This document shows positions 24,335 through 33,485 of a DNA stretch of 64,000 bases, piece by piece. A program made the position numbers and the translations under genes. The stretch covers positions 197,709 through 261,708 of the forward strand of contig NZ_FNFM01000009.1 in the NCBI RefSeq assembly GCF_900101095.1, read 5' to 3'. Under the pieces are notes generated by a model. It saw only the letters and a list, made by a program, of their open reading frames with translations, searched no databases and was not told the origin of the DNA. The stretch is from Actinopolyspora mzabensis (lineage in GTDB: Bacteria > Actinomycetota > Actinomycetes > Mycobacteriales > Pseudonocardiaceae). Position 1 is the stretch's first letter, and each line of letters begins with the position of its first letter.

Positions 24335-26062
24335 TCAGTTCACGCAGCGAACCCCTCCCGCCGTGATCGGCTGCTTACCGGTGCTCGGGTCGGTTTCCGA
24401 ATCCTGCGCCTGCGCCGTGCCGTCCAACCGCACCGCGCCTTCGCCGGCGAACTCGCGGGTGCCGGGGCCGGCGTAGTCGTCCCCCAGATACACCGAGACG
24501 CTCCCGGCCGGCACGTCCTCGCTCGCTTCGACCGGCACGCCCCCCAGGTCGGAGGCGGCCAGCTTCGCGGCCTGCTCGGTGTCCGAGGCGTAGCGCACCA
24601 CCGAGTCCGACATCATGCTCTCCGCGTTGGCCGCGGCGCCGCTGTCGAAGCCCTCCGCCGCGAGGTCCTGCAGGACACGTCCGGCCAGGCCGGACACTCC
24701 CGAGGCGTTGTAGACGTTGACCTCGGTCTCGGCGCGCAGCTCTTGAGCCTGCTCGGCATCCCGCTGCGCCTGTTCGCGTTTCCGCTGGGACAGCAGCAGG
24801 TTGTCGACGAACCGTTTCACCTCATCGGGCTCGGCGTCCAGCCCGGAGCTGGGGCCGTTCATCTCCACGGGAATGGTGTAGAACTCGATGTCGCCGGCGG
24901 CCATGCCCTGCATCTGCTTCGCGAAGGACAGCACGTCCCAGTTCTTGTCCAGTGTGATCGAGTCCTGCAACGCTTTGATCAGCTCGTTCAGCTTGCCGGG
25001 GTTGCTGAGCATGCCCGCCGAGAGCATCTTCTTGGCCAGGCCCGACATGAAAACCTGCTGGCGCACGATCCGATCGAGATCGCCCCTGGGCAGGCCGTGT
25101 CGTTGCCGGACGAACGCCAGCGCGTCCCCCTTGGAGAGGGTGTGCACCCCTGCGGAGAAGTCGGCACCGGAGTACGGGTCGTCCACCGGGTTCTTCAGGC
25201 ACACCTTGACACCACCCACCACTTCGGTGAGCTTGTAGAAACCGAGCAGGTTCACTTCCGCGTAGTGTTCGATCGTCACACCGGCGAAGTCCTCGATGGT
25301 CTCCATCAGGAACTCCTTGCCCGCCTTCTCGGACAACCTGCTCAGTTTCTTCTCGTCGGTAATCCCCTGCGCCTCCAGCTCCTCCCGCTTCGCCACGCGC
25401 TTCCGGTTCAACGCGGAGTTGAGCTTGTTCTCGCCGAACTCGCCCATGTCGACCATGGTGTCGCGCGGGAAGGAGACCGCGCGGGCGCGTTTGCCGTTGT
25501 CGGGAATCCGCAGCAGGATCATCGTGTCGGTCAGGTGCCCGCCCCCCTGGCTGGCGCGGAGTTCGCGCAGCACCTCGTCCGGCAGCGGGTTGCCCTGGGC
25601 GTCGGTGCGGCTGTCGTTGCCGATCAGCAGGATGTCGGTGGCGCCGTCCGGCGAGTCGCGCTCGTTGTTGATGTCGATGTTGCCCCGCAGGCCGGAATCG
25701 AGCTGACTCACCTTGCCCCAGCCGTATCCGGTGGTGCTCAGCACGATGAGCGAGAGCAGCAGCACCAGAATCCGGGGAGCGATCCGGGCACGGCCCCCGC
25801 GCCCACCTCCCCGGCCCCCGCGCCGGTCCCACACGTCGGTCGGTGGCGGGGGCTGTCGGGGGTCACGCGGTCGGCCCTGTTGTTCCTGTCGGCTACCCTG
25901 CGTGTTTCTCGTCTCGTGCTGCCGTCCCGGTCGTGCGGCAGCGCGTCCGCCGGGCTCGGGCCGCCCGCGGTCGGCGCGGTCACCGGTGTCGTGGAGGCGG
26001 CGGGAATCGGGCCTTCCGGCGGGCCCGTTCGGGCCACCCGCTCGTCGTGGCCGGTTGTTCAC
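24335..26062 (-). CDS. LCP family wall polymer ligase with C-terminal LytR_C domain
   Basis: A 575-aa paralogue of the neighbouring LCP protein, related to CpsA (Rv3267), which attaches arabinogalactan to peptidoglycan in mycobacteria. A long Arg/Pro/Gly-rich cytoplasmic region (1-95) precedes one membrane helix (about 97-118) and the LCP domain. That domain has TDILLIGNDSRTDAQGNPL, AVSFPRDTMVDM and FVRQRHGLPRGDLDRIVRQQ. A LytR_C domain (about 445-535, VNVYNASGVSGLAGRVLQDLAAEGF) follows. The start is GTG 26062 with AAGGGGG upstream. It diverges from rmlB, matching its place in wall assembly. Confidence 0.92.
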   Translation of the reverse strand: MNNRPRRAGGPNGPAGRPDSRRLHDTGDRADRGRPEPGGRAAARPGRQHETRNTQGSRQEQQGRPRDPRQPPPPTDVWDRRGGRGGGRGGRARIAPRILVLLLSLIVLSTTGYGWGKVSQLDSGLRGNIDINNERDSPDGATDILLIGNDSRTDAQGNPLPDEVLRELRASQGGGHLTDTMILLRIPDNGKRARAVSFPRDTMVDMGEFGENKLNSALNRKRVAKREELEAQGITDEKKLSRLSEKAGKEFLMETIEDFAGVTIEHYAEVNLLGFYKLTEVVGGVKVCLKNPVDDPYSGADFSAGVHTLSKGDALAFVRQRHGLPRGDLDRIVRQQVFMSGLAKKMLSAGMLSNPGKLNELIKALQDSITLDKNWDVLSFAKQMQGMAAGDIEFYTIPVEMNGPSSGLDAEPDEVKRFVDNLLLSQRKREQAQRDAEQAQELRAETEVNVYNASGVSGLAGRVLQDLAAEGFDSGAAANAESMMSDSVVRYASDTEQAAKLAASDLGGVPVEASEDVPAGSVSVYLGDDYAGPGTREFAGEGAVRLDGTAQAQDSETDPSTGKQPITAGGVRCVN

Positions 26063-26328
26063 GCCGAATCCCCCTTGAGCTCCTGAGCGGGGCGGTGCCG
26101 TCGGTGGAACTTCGCCGCCCTTGCTGCTGTGTGTAGGTTAACGCTGATCACGGCAGTACGTGGTTCGTAGCGGGAAAAAGTGGCCTAACCTCGATCGGGG
26201 GACGCATAGCGTTCACGTTGGGTTGCGTATCAGCTGAGTTCGCCCGCCGCGCCGCATGGCAGACTCGAACGGCCGCCGCGGCCCTCGGGATCGTGCCGCG
26301 GAAGTAACACCGTGATGGGAAAGGTGCC

Positions 26329-27303
26329 ATGAAAGTCCTGGTCACCGGCGGAGCCGGTTTCATCGGTTCGCACTACGTGCGGCAGCTGCTCACGGGCGGG
26401 TACCCGGCTTTCGACGGTGCCGAGGTGGTCGTGCTGGACAAGCTCACCTACGCGGGCAACCTCGAGAACCTGGCCGAAGTGGCCGATCACCCCCGGCTGC
26501 GGTTCGTTCGGGGCGACGTCCGCGATCCGGAGCTGCTCGCGGAGTGGATGCCGGGTACCGATGTGGTGGTGCACTTCGCCGCCGAATCCCACGTGGATCG
26601 TTCCATCACGGCGGGTGGCGACTTCGTGCTGACCAACGTCGTCGGAACCGAGAACCTGCTGCGCGCGGCGGTCTCGGCCGAGGTCACCAGGTTCGTGCAC
26701 GTCTCCACCGACGAGGTCTACGGCTCCATAGCCGAGGGATCCTGGTCGGAGGACCATCCGCTGGAACCGAACTCGCCGTACTCCGCCTCCAAAGCCGGAG
26801 CGGACATGCTGGCCAGGGCCTACCATCGAACCCACGAACTGCCGGTCTGCATCACGCGGTGCTCCAACAACTACGGTCCTCACCAGTACCCCGAGAAAAT
26901 GATCCCCCTGTTCGTGACCAACCTGCTGGACGGCAAGGAGGTCCCGCTCTACGGCGACGGTGGCCACGTCCGCGACTGGTTGCACGTGGCCGACCACTGC
27001 CGTGGGATACAACTGGTAGCCGAATCGGGCGAGCCGGGCGAGGTCTACAACATCGGCGGCGGTACCGAGCTGAGCAATTCCGAGCTGACTTCCATGCTGC
27101 TCGAAGCAGTGGGTGCGGACTGGTCGATGGTGCGGCCGGTAACCGACCGCAAGGGGCACGACCGCCGCTACTCGTTGCGCCACGACAAGATCAGCGCGGA
27201 GCTCGGCTACGGTCCCACGGTTTCGCTGCGGGAGGGGCTCGCCGAGACCGTGGAGTGGTATCGACGCAACCGTGCCTGGTGGGAACCGCTCAAGCACGCC
27301 TGA
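26329..27303 (+). CDS. rmlB: dTDP-glucose 4,6-dehydratase
   Basis: Second step of dTDP-L-rhamnose synthesis: NAD-dependent dehydration of dTDP-glucose to the 4-keto-6-deoxy sugar. The 324-aa extended SDR has GGAGFIGSHYV (7-17), the RmlB-specific STDEVYG (D128-E129 as catalytic acid/base), Y151-x3-K155 in SPYSASKAG, and TRCSNNYGPHQYPEKMIP. It supplies rhamnose for the wall linker together with rmlD downstream; rmlA and rmlC are not in the window. Confidence 0.95.
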   Translation: MKVLVTGGAGFIGSHYVRQLLTGGYPAFDGAEVVVLDKLTYAGNLENLAEVADHPRLRFVRGDVRDPELLAEWMPGTDVVVHFAAESHVDRSITAGGDFVLTNVVGTENLLRAAVSAEVTRFVHVSTDEVYGSIAEGSWSEDHPLEPNSPYSASKAGADMLARAYHRTHELPVCITRCSNNYGPHQYPEKMIPLFVTNLLDGKEVPLYGDGGHVRDWLHVADHCRGIQLVAESGEPGEVYNIGGGTELSNSELTSMLLEAVGADWSMVRPVTDRKGHDRRYSLRHDKISAELGYGPTVSLREGLAETVEWYRRNRAWWEPLKHA

Positions 27304-27387
27304 GTGCCGGGCACACCCTCACCGTGCCCCGTCGGCACCCGTGTCGGGAAGCGCCCATGCGGGTAAGCAGCGCGCCTGTCCCCGGTG

Positions 27388-27476
27388 CGTGAGTCGGATG
27401 CATTGCAAGGCCGGGCCGCTCGCCGCGTAGGTCGCTACTCAAGAGCCGGCCCAACGCTGCAAGGCGCCGACTCACG
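27388..27476. repeat. nested hairpin element between rmlB and rmlD
   Basis: The outer 10-bp arms CGTGAGTCGG (27388-27397) and CCGACTCACG (27467-27476) are perfect. Inside, TTGCA pairs with TGCAA, GGGCCG with CGGCCC, and CTC with GAG, leaving an apex containing GTAGGTCGCTACTC. The architecture and apex resemble family A, but the sequence is different. It could be a terminator, a folded RNA in the rmlB-rmlD transcript, or a small mobile element. Confidence 0.65.
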
Positions 27477-27539
27477 TGACGGCTACCAGACCACGTAACC
27501 AGGTCCAGTCATGAATTCCGAATGGCGAGGAGAAAATCG

Positions 27540-28451
27540 ATGCCGCCCTCTGCTTTGCTGATCCCGGGAGGACGTGGCCAGCTCGGCGCCGATCTGGCGG
27601 CCGCCCGAGGGGCGGCGGGGCTGGTGCACGCCCCGGGCTCCGCGGAACTCGACATCACCGACTCCGGGATGCTCACCGACGCGGTCGACTCGTTCGCCGA
27701 CGCCGCGAGTGACGCGGGGCTGCGGCCGGTGGTCATCAACCTGGCTGCCTACACCGCGGTGGACGACGCCGAGTCCGACCGCGCGACGGCGGAGCGGGTC
27801 AACACGCGCGGTCCCGCCGAGCTCGCCGGGCTGTGCCGTGAGCGCGGGATGCCGCTGCTGCACGTGTCCACCGACTACGTCTTCGCCGGTGATGCCGTCG
27901 AGCCCTACGAACCGACCGACGAGACCGGCCCGCGCAGCGTGTACGGCAGCACCAAGCTGGCGGGTGAACAGGCCGTGCTGGCCGCCCATTCCCGCGCGTG
28001 GGTGGTGCGCACCGCGTGGCTCTACGGCGCGCGGGGAGCGAACTTCGTCAGCGCGATGGCCCGGTTGTGCGCCGAACGCGAGACCGTCTCGGTTGCCGAG
28101 GACCAGATCGGCTCGCCGACCTGGACCGCCGACCTGGCGGGTGGGCTGTTGGAACTGGCCGACTCGGTCGCGCGCCGGGACGAGCCCGCGGCACGTGTGT
28201 TGCACTGCACCAACACCGGCAGCGTGAGCCGTTACGAGTTCGCCAGGGCGATCTTCGAGGAGCTGGGCGCCGACCCCGACCGAGTGCGTCCGGTCGCCAC
28301 GGCCGATGTGCCCCGCCCGGCGCCCAGACCCGCGTACTCGGTGTTGTCCGACCGGCAGTGGGCCGAGGGCGGCCTCACTCCGCTGCGGCACTGGCGGGAA
28401 GCGCTGCGCGTGGCTTTCGAGCGGCACGGTGCCGTCTGGGGCGCGAGCTGA
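27540..28451 (+). CDS. rmlD: dTDP-4-dehydrorhamnose reductase
   Basis: Last step of dTDP-L-rhamnose synthesis, reducing the 4-keto group. The 303-aa SDR protein has ALLIPGGRGQLG near the N-terminus, HVSTDYVFAG, and the catalytic pair Y135-x3-K139 in SVYGSTKLAGE. ATG 27540 is preferred to 27522 because GAGGAG sits about 8 nt before it. In M. tuberculosis rmlD directly precedes wbbL; here five glycosyltransferases and a type VII operon lie between them. Confidence 0.93.
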   Translation: MPPSALLIPGGRGQLGADLAAARGAAGLVHAPGSAELDITDSGMLTDAVDSFADAASDAGLRPVVINLAAYTAVDDAESDRATAERVNTRGPAELAGLCRERGMPLLHVSTDYVFAGDAVEPYEPTDETGPRSVYGSTKLAGEQAVLAAHSRAWVVRTAWLYGARGANFVSAMARLCAERETVSVAEDQIGSPTWTADLAGGLLELADSVARRDEPAARVLHCTNTGSVSRYEFARAIFEELGADPDRVRPVATADVPRPAPRPAYSVLSDRQWAEGGLTPLRHWREALRVAFERHGAVWGAS

Positions 28452-28524
28452 GTTCCGGCCACGCTCCTCTCCAAGGCTGCCCGTGCTTTCCAGTGCTGCC
28501 CGTGCGCTGCACTGCGGAGCGCGC

Positions 28525-29013
28525 TCAGCAGAGCGGAGCACCCGCCAGCGGGGTGCTGAGCCGCAGCAGGCCCGGCAGTGCCGCCAGCAGGCAGAATCGC
28601 GCCACCCGGCCGGTGGCGGCGCTGGGCAGCCACACCAGCCACGGAACTCGCAGCATCCCGGCCGCGAGCACGACGGCGGCGAACGGTGGCACGCCGACCA
28701 GGCCGCTGAGCAGCACCGTGCTCGCCCCGCCGACGGGGTGTCGCTCGCACAGCTCGCCCAGTCGGCGTGGCCATCGCCACCCCTCGCGGCCACCGTCGCG
28801 CTTCAGCAGTTTCGGCAGCCGCAAGGCACCCCGAGCGGCGAGGTAGTGCACCGCCTTGCCCAACAGCTGTCCCACCGCCGCCACCGGGCCCAGCACCCAC
28901 CACGGCGGGCCGGGCTGGGTCAGCACCACCGAAACCAGGTACACCTCGGCACTGAACACCGGCACCACGGCGGTGCCCGCGCTCATCGCGAACACGCTCA
29001 GCGCCCAGAGCAC
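28525..29013 (-). CDS. VTT/DedA-like membrane protein
   Basis: A 162-aa integral membrane protein with four hydrophobic segments (about 1-25, 38-60, 95-120, 125-150). The order and the segment VGGASTVLLSGLVGVPPFAAVVLAAGML resemble the YqaA branch of VTT (SNARE-associated/DedA) proteins, several of which are lipid scramblases or flippases. The match is by pattern only. GTG 29013 has a GGGGGAAAG site. A perfect palindrome at 29079-29095 lies just upstream as a possible operator. Confidence 0.65.
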   Translation of the reverse strand: MLWALSVFAMSAGTAVVPVFSAEVYLVSVVLTQPGPPWWVLGPVAAVGQLLGKAVHYLAARGALRLPKLLKRDGGREGWRWPRRLGELCERHPVGGASTVLLSGLVGVPPFAAVVLAAGMLRVPWLVWLPSAATGRVARFCLLAALPGLLRLSTPLAGAPLC

Positions 29014-29078
29014 CTTTCCCCCGCGAAGCGAATCTCCCCGGTGTCGCGGAACCGCGCGAGCACTCAGGGTGTACTGCT

Positions 29079-29095
29079 GATCACCACTGGTGATC
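29079..29095. promoter_or_regulatory. 17-bp palindromic operator candidate
   Basis: GATCACCA-C-TGGTGATC, perfect 8-bp arms, 66 bp upstream of the VTT-like gene and next to TAGGAT on the same strand. It resembles a short dimeric-repressor site. Confidence 0.45.
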
Positions 29096-29244
29096 CTATC
29101 CGCTCCGAAGTCACGGCGGGGCCGAATGGCGTGAAAGTCGCCCGCGAGTGTCCTGCTCGGAACTGGCGCGGCCGAGCGGTGGGAGGTTCCGCCGGTCGAG
29201 CTGTCGGCCCCGAGCTGGCGGGCGCCGGAGGCGGCGCCACCTCG

Positions 29245-30318
29245 TCAGGACCGTGCCAGCCGATAGGCCCGCATCGTTGCCTCGGCGCATCCTTGCCAGG
29301 TGAATCCGGCGGCGTGGCCGCGTGCCGCTTCCCGGGACTCGTGGTCCCCGGTTGACTCTACGGCCCGACGCAGTGCCGCGCGCAGTGCCGTGGCACGGCC
29401 GTACGGAAACAGGTGGGCGTGCCCCGCCGTCACTTCGCGCAGCGCGGCGATGTCGCTGCACACCACGGGAACCCCGGCGGCCATCGCCTCCAGGACCGGC
29501 AGCCCGAATCCCTCGTCGCGCGACGGGAGTACCAGCGCGGTGGCACCCGCCACCACGCTGCGCAGCACCTCGTCCGGCAGGTAGCCGGTGCGCATCACCC
29601 GCTCGAGCGAGCGCGCTTCTCCCGTCCCCGTACCGCTCGGACCCGCCATGACGAGCGGCGGCAGTGTGGGATCCAGCGCTTCCAGCAGTGTGGACAGTCC
29701 CTTGCGCGGGCCGTCGTCGCCAACGAAGAGCAGATAGTCCGCCGGCAGGCCGTACTGTCGCCGCAGTGCCGGGTCCGGCGGTCGCGCCTCGAACCACTCC
29801 GGATCCACTCCCAGCGGGGTCACCACCGTGCGCCGCGCACTGATCCCGAAACGTGCCACGACCCGCTCGGCGACCGCCGAGCTCGGGGTGCACACCACCT
29901 TCGCTCGCCGTACGGAGCGGGCCACCGACCGCTCTCGCACTGCACCGCTCGTACCGCTCGCGGATGTGTCGAGGAAGTCGAGATCGTGGATCGTGACGAC
30001 CCCCGGAGTGCGTGCCGTGGCGGGCTGCACGAAGTTCGTGCCGTGCACCACGTCACCGCGCACACCCAGCGGTTCGATCGGTGGGAACTCCGAACGCGAC
30101 CAGCACGCCGCCAGCATCCTCGCGGGAAGCGGTGGACCACACGTCCGGGTTCCCGCCGGGGCCGCACCGCGCAGTGCGTACCAGCCGCGGGTGGTCAGTC
30201 CCAGCAGCCGCACCCGTGTTTCGGGGAGTTCGGCCAGTGCCTCGCTCAGGCGGGCGGTGTAGCGTCCGATCCCGGTGCGCGTTCCCAACAGCGGGGTTCC
30301 GTCCAGCACTATCCGCAC
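29245..30318 (-). CDS. family 4 glycosyltransferase
   Basis: A 357-aa GT-B enzyme. It has the N-terminal IVLDGTPLLGTRTGIGRYTARL, the domain linker LLFVGDDGPRKGLSTLLEAL near 200, and the donor-binding motif SRDEGFGLPVLEAMAAGVPVVCSD near 280. GTG 30318 starts one base after the preceding gene's stop, so the pair is translationally coupled; earlier in-frame starts would overlap that gene heavily. Probably acts on lipid-linked wall or capsule saccharide; donor and acceptor are not readable. Confidence 0.9.
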   Translation of the reverse strand: MRIVLDGTPLLGTRTGIGRYTARLSEALAELPETRVRLLGLTTRGWYALRGAAPAGTRTCGPPLPARMLAACWSRSEFPPIEPLGVRGDVVHGTNFVQPATARTPGVVTIHDLDFLDTSASGTSGAVRERSVARSVRRAKVVCTPSSAVAERVVARFGISARRTVVTPLGVDPEWFEARPPDPALRRQYGLPADYLLFVGDDGPRKGLSTLLEALDPTLPPLVMAGPSGTGTGEARSLERVMRTGYLPDEVLRSVVAGATALVLPSRDEGFGLPVLEAMAAGVPVVCSDIAALREVTAGHAHLFPYGRATALRAALRRAVESTGDHESREAARGHAAGFTWQGCAEATMRAYRLARS

Positions 30319-30319
30319 G

Positions 30320-32839
30320 TCAGGGGTTTCCCTTGCCACGCAGCCGTTGCCCGGCGAGTCGGCGCAGTCTGCCCGCCGCACGTTTGGTGACCTCGCGTAC
30401 CCCGCCCTGGTCCAGGTACTCGCGCAGCAGTCCGACATCCTCGCGCAGCGCCGCCGTCCTCGACTTCCGGGGTGTTCGCGTCAGCGGAGCACTGGCCGGT
30501 AGGCGGTCCGGAGCCGGACGCGGAGCGCGGCAGAACTCCGTCAGCGGTCGCAGTGCCGTCTCCCAGGTGAACCGCTCCCGCACCTCGGCGATCCGTTCCT
30601 TGCACTCCTGGATGAACGGCTCGTCGTAGAGCACCCGTTCCATGGCTTCCGCCAGGGCATTCGGATCCTCGGCGGGGACCACCACGCCGAGCCGTTCGTC
30701 CCGCACCAGGTCGGCGAACGAGTCGCCGTCGGTGGTGACCACCGGCAGCCCTGCCCAGAGGTAGTCCAGCATCCTGGTGCGGAACGCGAAGGTGGTCTCG
30801 ACGTGTTCGAAGTGCGTGGTGACTCCGCAGTCGGCGTCCAGCAGGTAGTTCTGGCGTTGTTCGTACGGCACCCAGGTCTCGTTGAAGAAGACGTGCTTGT
30901 CGGTGAGTCCCAACCGGTCGGACAGTTCCCTGGTCCGGTCCGACATGCCCATCTCCGGGACGTCGGGGTTGGGGTGCCGCATCCCGAGGAAGAACAACCG
31001 CAGTTCGGGGTGGTGTTCCGACAGCCGGTGCACCGCGTGCAGCAGGGTGAGCGGATCGAACCAGCTGTACACCCCACCCGCCCACAGCACGATCTTGTCC
31101 GCGGGCCCGATGCCCTCCCGTTGCCCGCGCATGCCCGGGCCGGTGCGACTCGGTGGCCGGTTCGGCAGTCCGAACGGCACCACCGAGATCATCGAGCGCA
31201 TGGTCGGGTCGTCGTCGTAGACCGAGGGTGTGATTCTGCCCAGTGCGGCGAGGTGGCCCAGCCAGAAGTGTCGTTGCCGCTGCGAGGCGCAGAGGAAGAA
31301 GTCGCCGCGGCGCAGCTGCTTGTTGAGCACCTCGGTGGTGCCGCGCAGGTCCGCGTCCCTGCGCTGCTCGTCGGTGTCCCTGCCCTGCTCCAGCAGTTCC
31401 AGGTGCATCGGGTCGTAGATGTCGCAGATCACGATCGTGCCGGAGTCCTGCCGTCGCAGCGCGGGCACCATCTCCAGCACGTGCCCCTGCACCACCACGA
31501 TGTCCGCCCAGTCCACGTGCGACGGCAGCTCGCGGGGTGCGGCGCGCAGCACCGCGAAGTCCGCATCGGAGGGAGTGACCTCGGCGTTGACGCTGATCAG
31601 TCGCACCTCGTGCTCCACGGCGAGCGCTTCCGCCGTGTGCCATGCCCGGATGGCGGGCCCGGCCATCCGTTCGGTGATCGCGTCCCCGGTCAACACCGCG
31701 ATCCGGCGCGAGCCCCCGAAGACGGTTTCCAGCTCGAAGGCCTCCACCAGCGCGTCGTGCGCCGCGAGGTAACGCGGTAGCGGATAGGCGGGTTCCATCG
31801 CTTTGCGCAGCAGCGGAACCAGGTCGGCGTCCGAGCGGACCCGCTCGCGCTGTTCGACCTCGCGGGCGCGTGCGAACTCGGGCAGCAGGTCGACGAACCG
31901 GTCGATGGCGAGCACCCCGGCCAGGACCTGTCGGTCCACGGGTACGGGTGTTTCGTCCTCGCGCGGATCGGCGGGCCTGCGGTCCAGCTCCAGCTGGTGC
32001 GGGTCCAGTTCGCCACGGGCGGTCGACCTGCGCACGCTCAACGCGAGCGCGGCGGGCAGCGCACGCGCCAGGGTCGCCTCGGAGACGTTCTTGTACAACG
32101 CGGCCAGGGCGTTGCGCTCCAGCAGGTAGTGCTCGCGTGCCGAACTCACCGCGGTCATAGATTCGTGGTGCCGGTGGTAGGCCACCGAGGTCGGCTCGTA
32201 GCGCACCCGCCAGCCGCGCAGGTTCAACCGCCACCCCAGGTCCACGTCCTCGTAGAACATGAAGAACCGCTCGTCGAACCCACCGAGTGCTCGGAAGAGC
32301 TCGGTGCGTACGAACAGCGAGGAACCGGTGCCGAACAACACGTCGCGGGCGCCGTCGTGACTGCCGTCGTCGAGCTCGCCAGCGTGGCGCTTGTAGCCCA
32401 TGCCGAACCAGGTAAGCCCGCCGTCGACGAAGTCGATCCGGCTGCCCTGCCAATCCAGCACCTTGCCCGCCACGGCTCCCACCGTCGGTGCGGCACGCAG
32501 TACCTCGACCGCCGCGCGCGACCACCCCGGGTCCGGTACCGCGTCGTTGTTCAGGAACGCCAGCACGGTGCCGCTCGCTTCCCGGGCCCCCAGGTTGCAG
32601 CCGCCCGCGAATCCCAGGTTCTCCCGGGACGTCAGCAGTTTCACCCCGTCGAGAGCACCGAGCCGTTCCGCGTTCTCGGTCGAACTCTCGTTGTCCACGC
32701 AGATGAGTTCGAGTTTGTCGGGTGGGTAGTCCAACTCTCGCGCCGCGTTCAGACAGGTGATGGTGCTGTCGGTGCCGTAGTAGTTGACGGTGATCACCGA
32801 CACCATCGGCAGCTCGGCACTGTTCCCGGGGTCAGCCAC
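30320..32839 (-). CDS. bifunctional GT2-GT4 glycosyltransferase
   Basis: An 839-aa protein carrying two glycosyltransferases. The N-terminal GT2 domain (about 10-270) has VSVITVNYYGTDSTITCL, LICVDNESSTEN, FLNNDAVPDPGW and FMFYEDVDLGWRL. The middle (270-365) is helical. A GT4 domain (about 370-790) follows, with IAVLTGDAITERMAGPAIRAW, IVLWAGGVYSWFDPLTLLHAV and TRMLDYLWAGLPVVTTDGDSF. The C-terminus is basic. GTG 32839 is chosen over a start 15 codons earlier because a TAGGGC box lies 11 nt upstream. It is coupled to the next GT4 gene, so the two probably add successive sugars to one polymer. Confidence 0.9.
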   Translation of the reverse strand: MADPGNSAELPMVSVITVNYYGTDSTITCLNAARELDYPPDKLELICVDNESSTENAERLGALDGVKLLTSRENLGFAGGCNLGAREASGTVLAFLNNDAVPDPGWSRAAVEVLRAAPTVGAVAGKVLDWQGSRIDFVDGGLTWFGMGYKRHAGELDDGSHDGARDVLFGTGSSLFVRTELFRALGGFDERFFMFYEDVDLGWRLNLRGWRVRYEPTSVAYHRHHESMTAVSSAREHYLLERNALAALYKNVSEATLARALPAALALSVRRSTARGELDPHQLELDRRPADPREDETPVPVDRQVLAGVLAIDRFVDLLPEFARAREVEQRERVRSDADLVPLLRKAMEPAYPLPRYLAAHDALVEAFELETVFGGSRRIAVLTGDAITERMAGPAIRAWHTAEALAVEHEVRLISVNAEVTPSDADFAVLRAAPRELPSHVDWADIVVVQGHVLEMVPALRRQDSGTIVICDIYDPMHLELLEQGRDTDEQRRDADLRGTTEVLNKQLRRGDFFLCASQRQRHFWLGHLAALGRITPSVYDDDPTMRSMISVVPFGLPNRPPSRTGPGMRGQREGIGPADKIVLWAGGVYSWFDPLTLLHAVHRLSEHHPELRLFFLGMRHPNPDVPEMGMSDRTRELSDRLGLTDKHVFFNETWVPYEQRQNYLLDADCGVTTHFEHVETTFAFRTRMLDYLWAGLPVVTTDGDSFADLVRDERLGVVVPAEDPNALAEAMERVLYDEPFIQECKERIAEVRERFTWETALRPLTEFCRAPRPAPDRLPASAPLTRTPRKSRTAALREDVGLLREYLDQGGVREVTKRAAGRLRRLAGQRLRGKGNP

Positions 32840-33023
32840 GCCACCAGACTGCCCTATCGGGTGAGTACCGCTTCGCGCAGGCACCCGGTGTCGGGTGTCC
32901 GCTGTCCGGAATGATCCGTTCTGCCCAACACGGCCTCACTCGTCTGGTGTCATGTCGCTGTGAACCGCTCCGTAGTATCCGTACGAGTTCGGAGCACGAC
33001 CGGGTGAAAGGACGAGGGGAAAA

Positions 33024-33482
33024 GTGAGCACACCTTCCGATCCGGACGAGATGCTGGCCGGTTTCCGGCAGCAGATCCAGGACAAGATGCAGCAGGCGCA
33101 GCGCATCCAGGACGCGGCCTCGGCGGTCTCGGGCGAGGCGAGCAGTGGGGACGGTTCGGTGCGGGTGACCGTCGACCAGAACGGCAACATGTCCGATCTG
33201 CGGCTGGAGGACGGTGCGCTGCGACAGCGTCCCGAGCAGCTGTCCGAGACGATCCTGACCACGGTGCGTTCGGCCCAGGCGCAGCTCACGGATCGGATGC
33301 GGGAAGCGATGGAACCCGTGCTGGGGCAGGACAGCGAGACGATGGATTCGGTGTTGTCCGGGATGCGCGACCGGTTTCCGGTGGAACCGGAGCAGGGGGA
33401 CGCCGCGTCCACTCGTGGCGGCCAGGACTCCGACGACGAGCAGTTCGACGAGTACGACTGGCTGAACCAGCGCAGGAGGTGA
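33024..33482 (+). CDS. YbaB/EbfC family protein
   Basis: A 152-aa small helical protein of the YbaB/EbfC family, with a basic-amphipathic helix (DEMLAGFRQQIQDKMQQAQRIQDAAS) and the central strand VRVTVDQNGNMSDLRL. The acidic C-terminus is not in the core family. In actinomycetes such proteins are common companions of ESX/type VII substrates, as here, where an EspC-like and a WXG-type gene follow with 3-bp and 1-bp gaps. It may bind DNA or the substrates; which one is unknown. Confidence 0.82.
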   Translation: MSTPSDPDEMLAGFRQQIQDKMQQAQRIQDAASAVSGEASSGDGSVRVTVDQNGNMSDLRLEDGALRQRPEQLSETILTTVRSAQAQLTDRMREAMEPVLGQDSETMDSVLSGMRDRFPVEPEQGDAASTRGGQDSDDEQFDEYDWLNQRRR

Positions 33483-33485
33483 ACC

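Noticed and set aside
23180-26086. 968-codon plus-strand frame across the two LCP genes
   Set aside because: The two LCP proteins on the other strand are full-length with clear motifs; the frame repeats itself because the LCP genes are paralogues, and it has no domain.
27388-27476. tRNA or riboswitch at the rmlB-rmlD hairpin
   Set aside because: No cloverleaf arms, CCA end or conserved riboswitch core; only nested stems are visible.
30309-32525. Long frame in another phase of the GT2-GT4 gene
   Set aside because: Arg/Gly-rich composition typical of high-GC out-of-frame reading; the GT2-GT4 frame has intact motifs.
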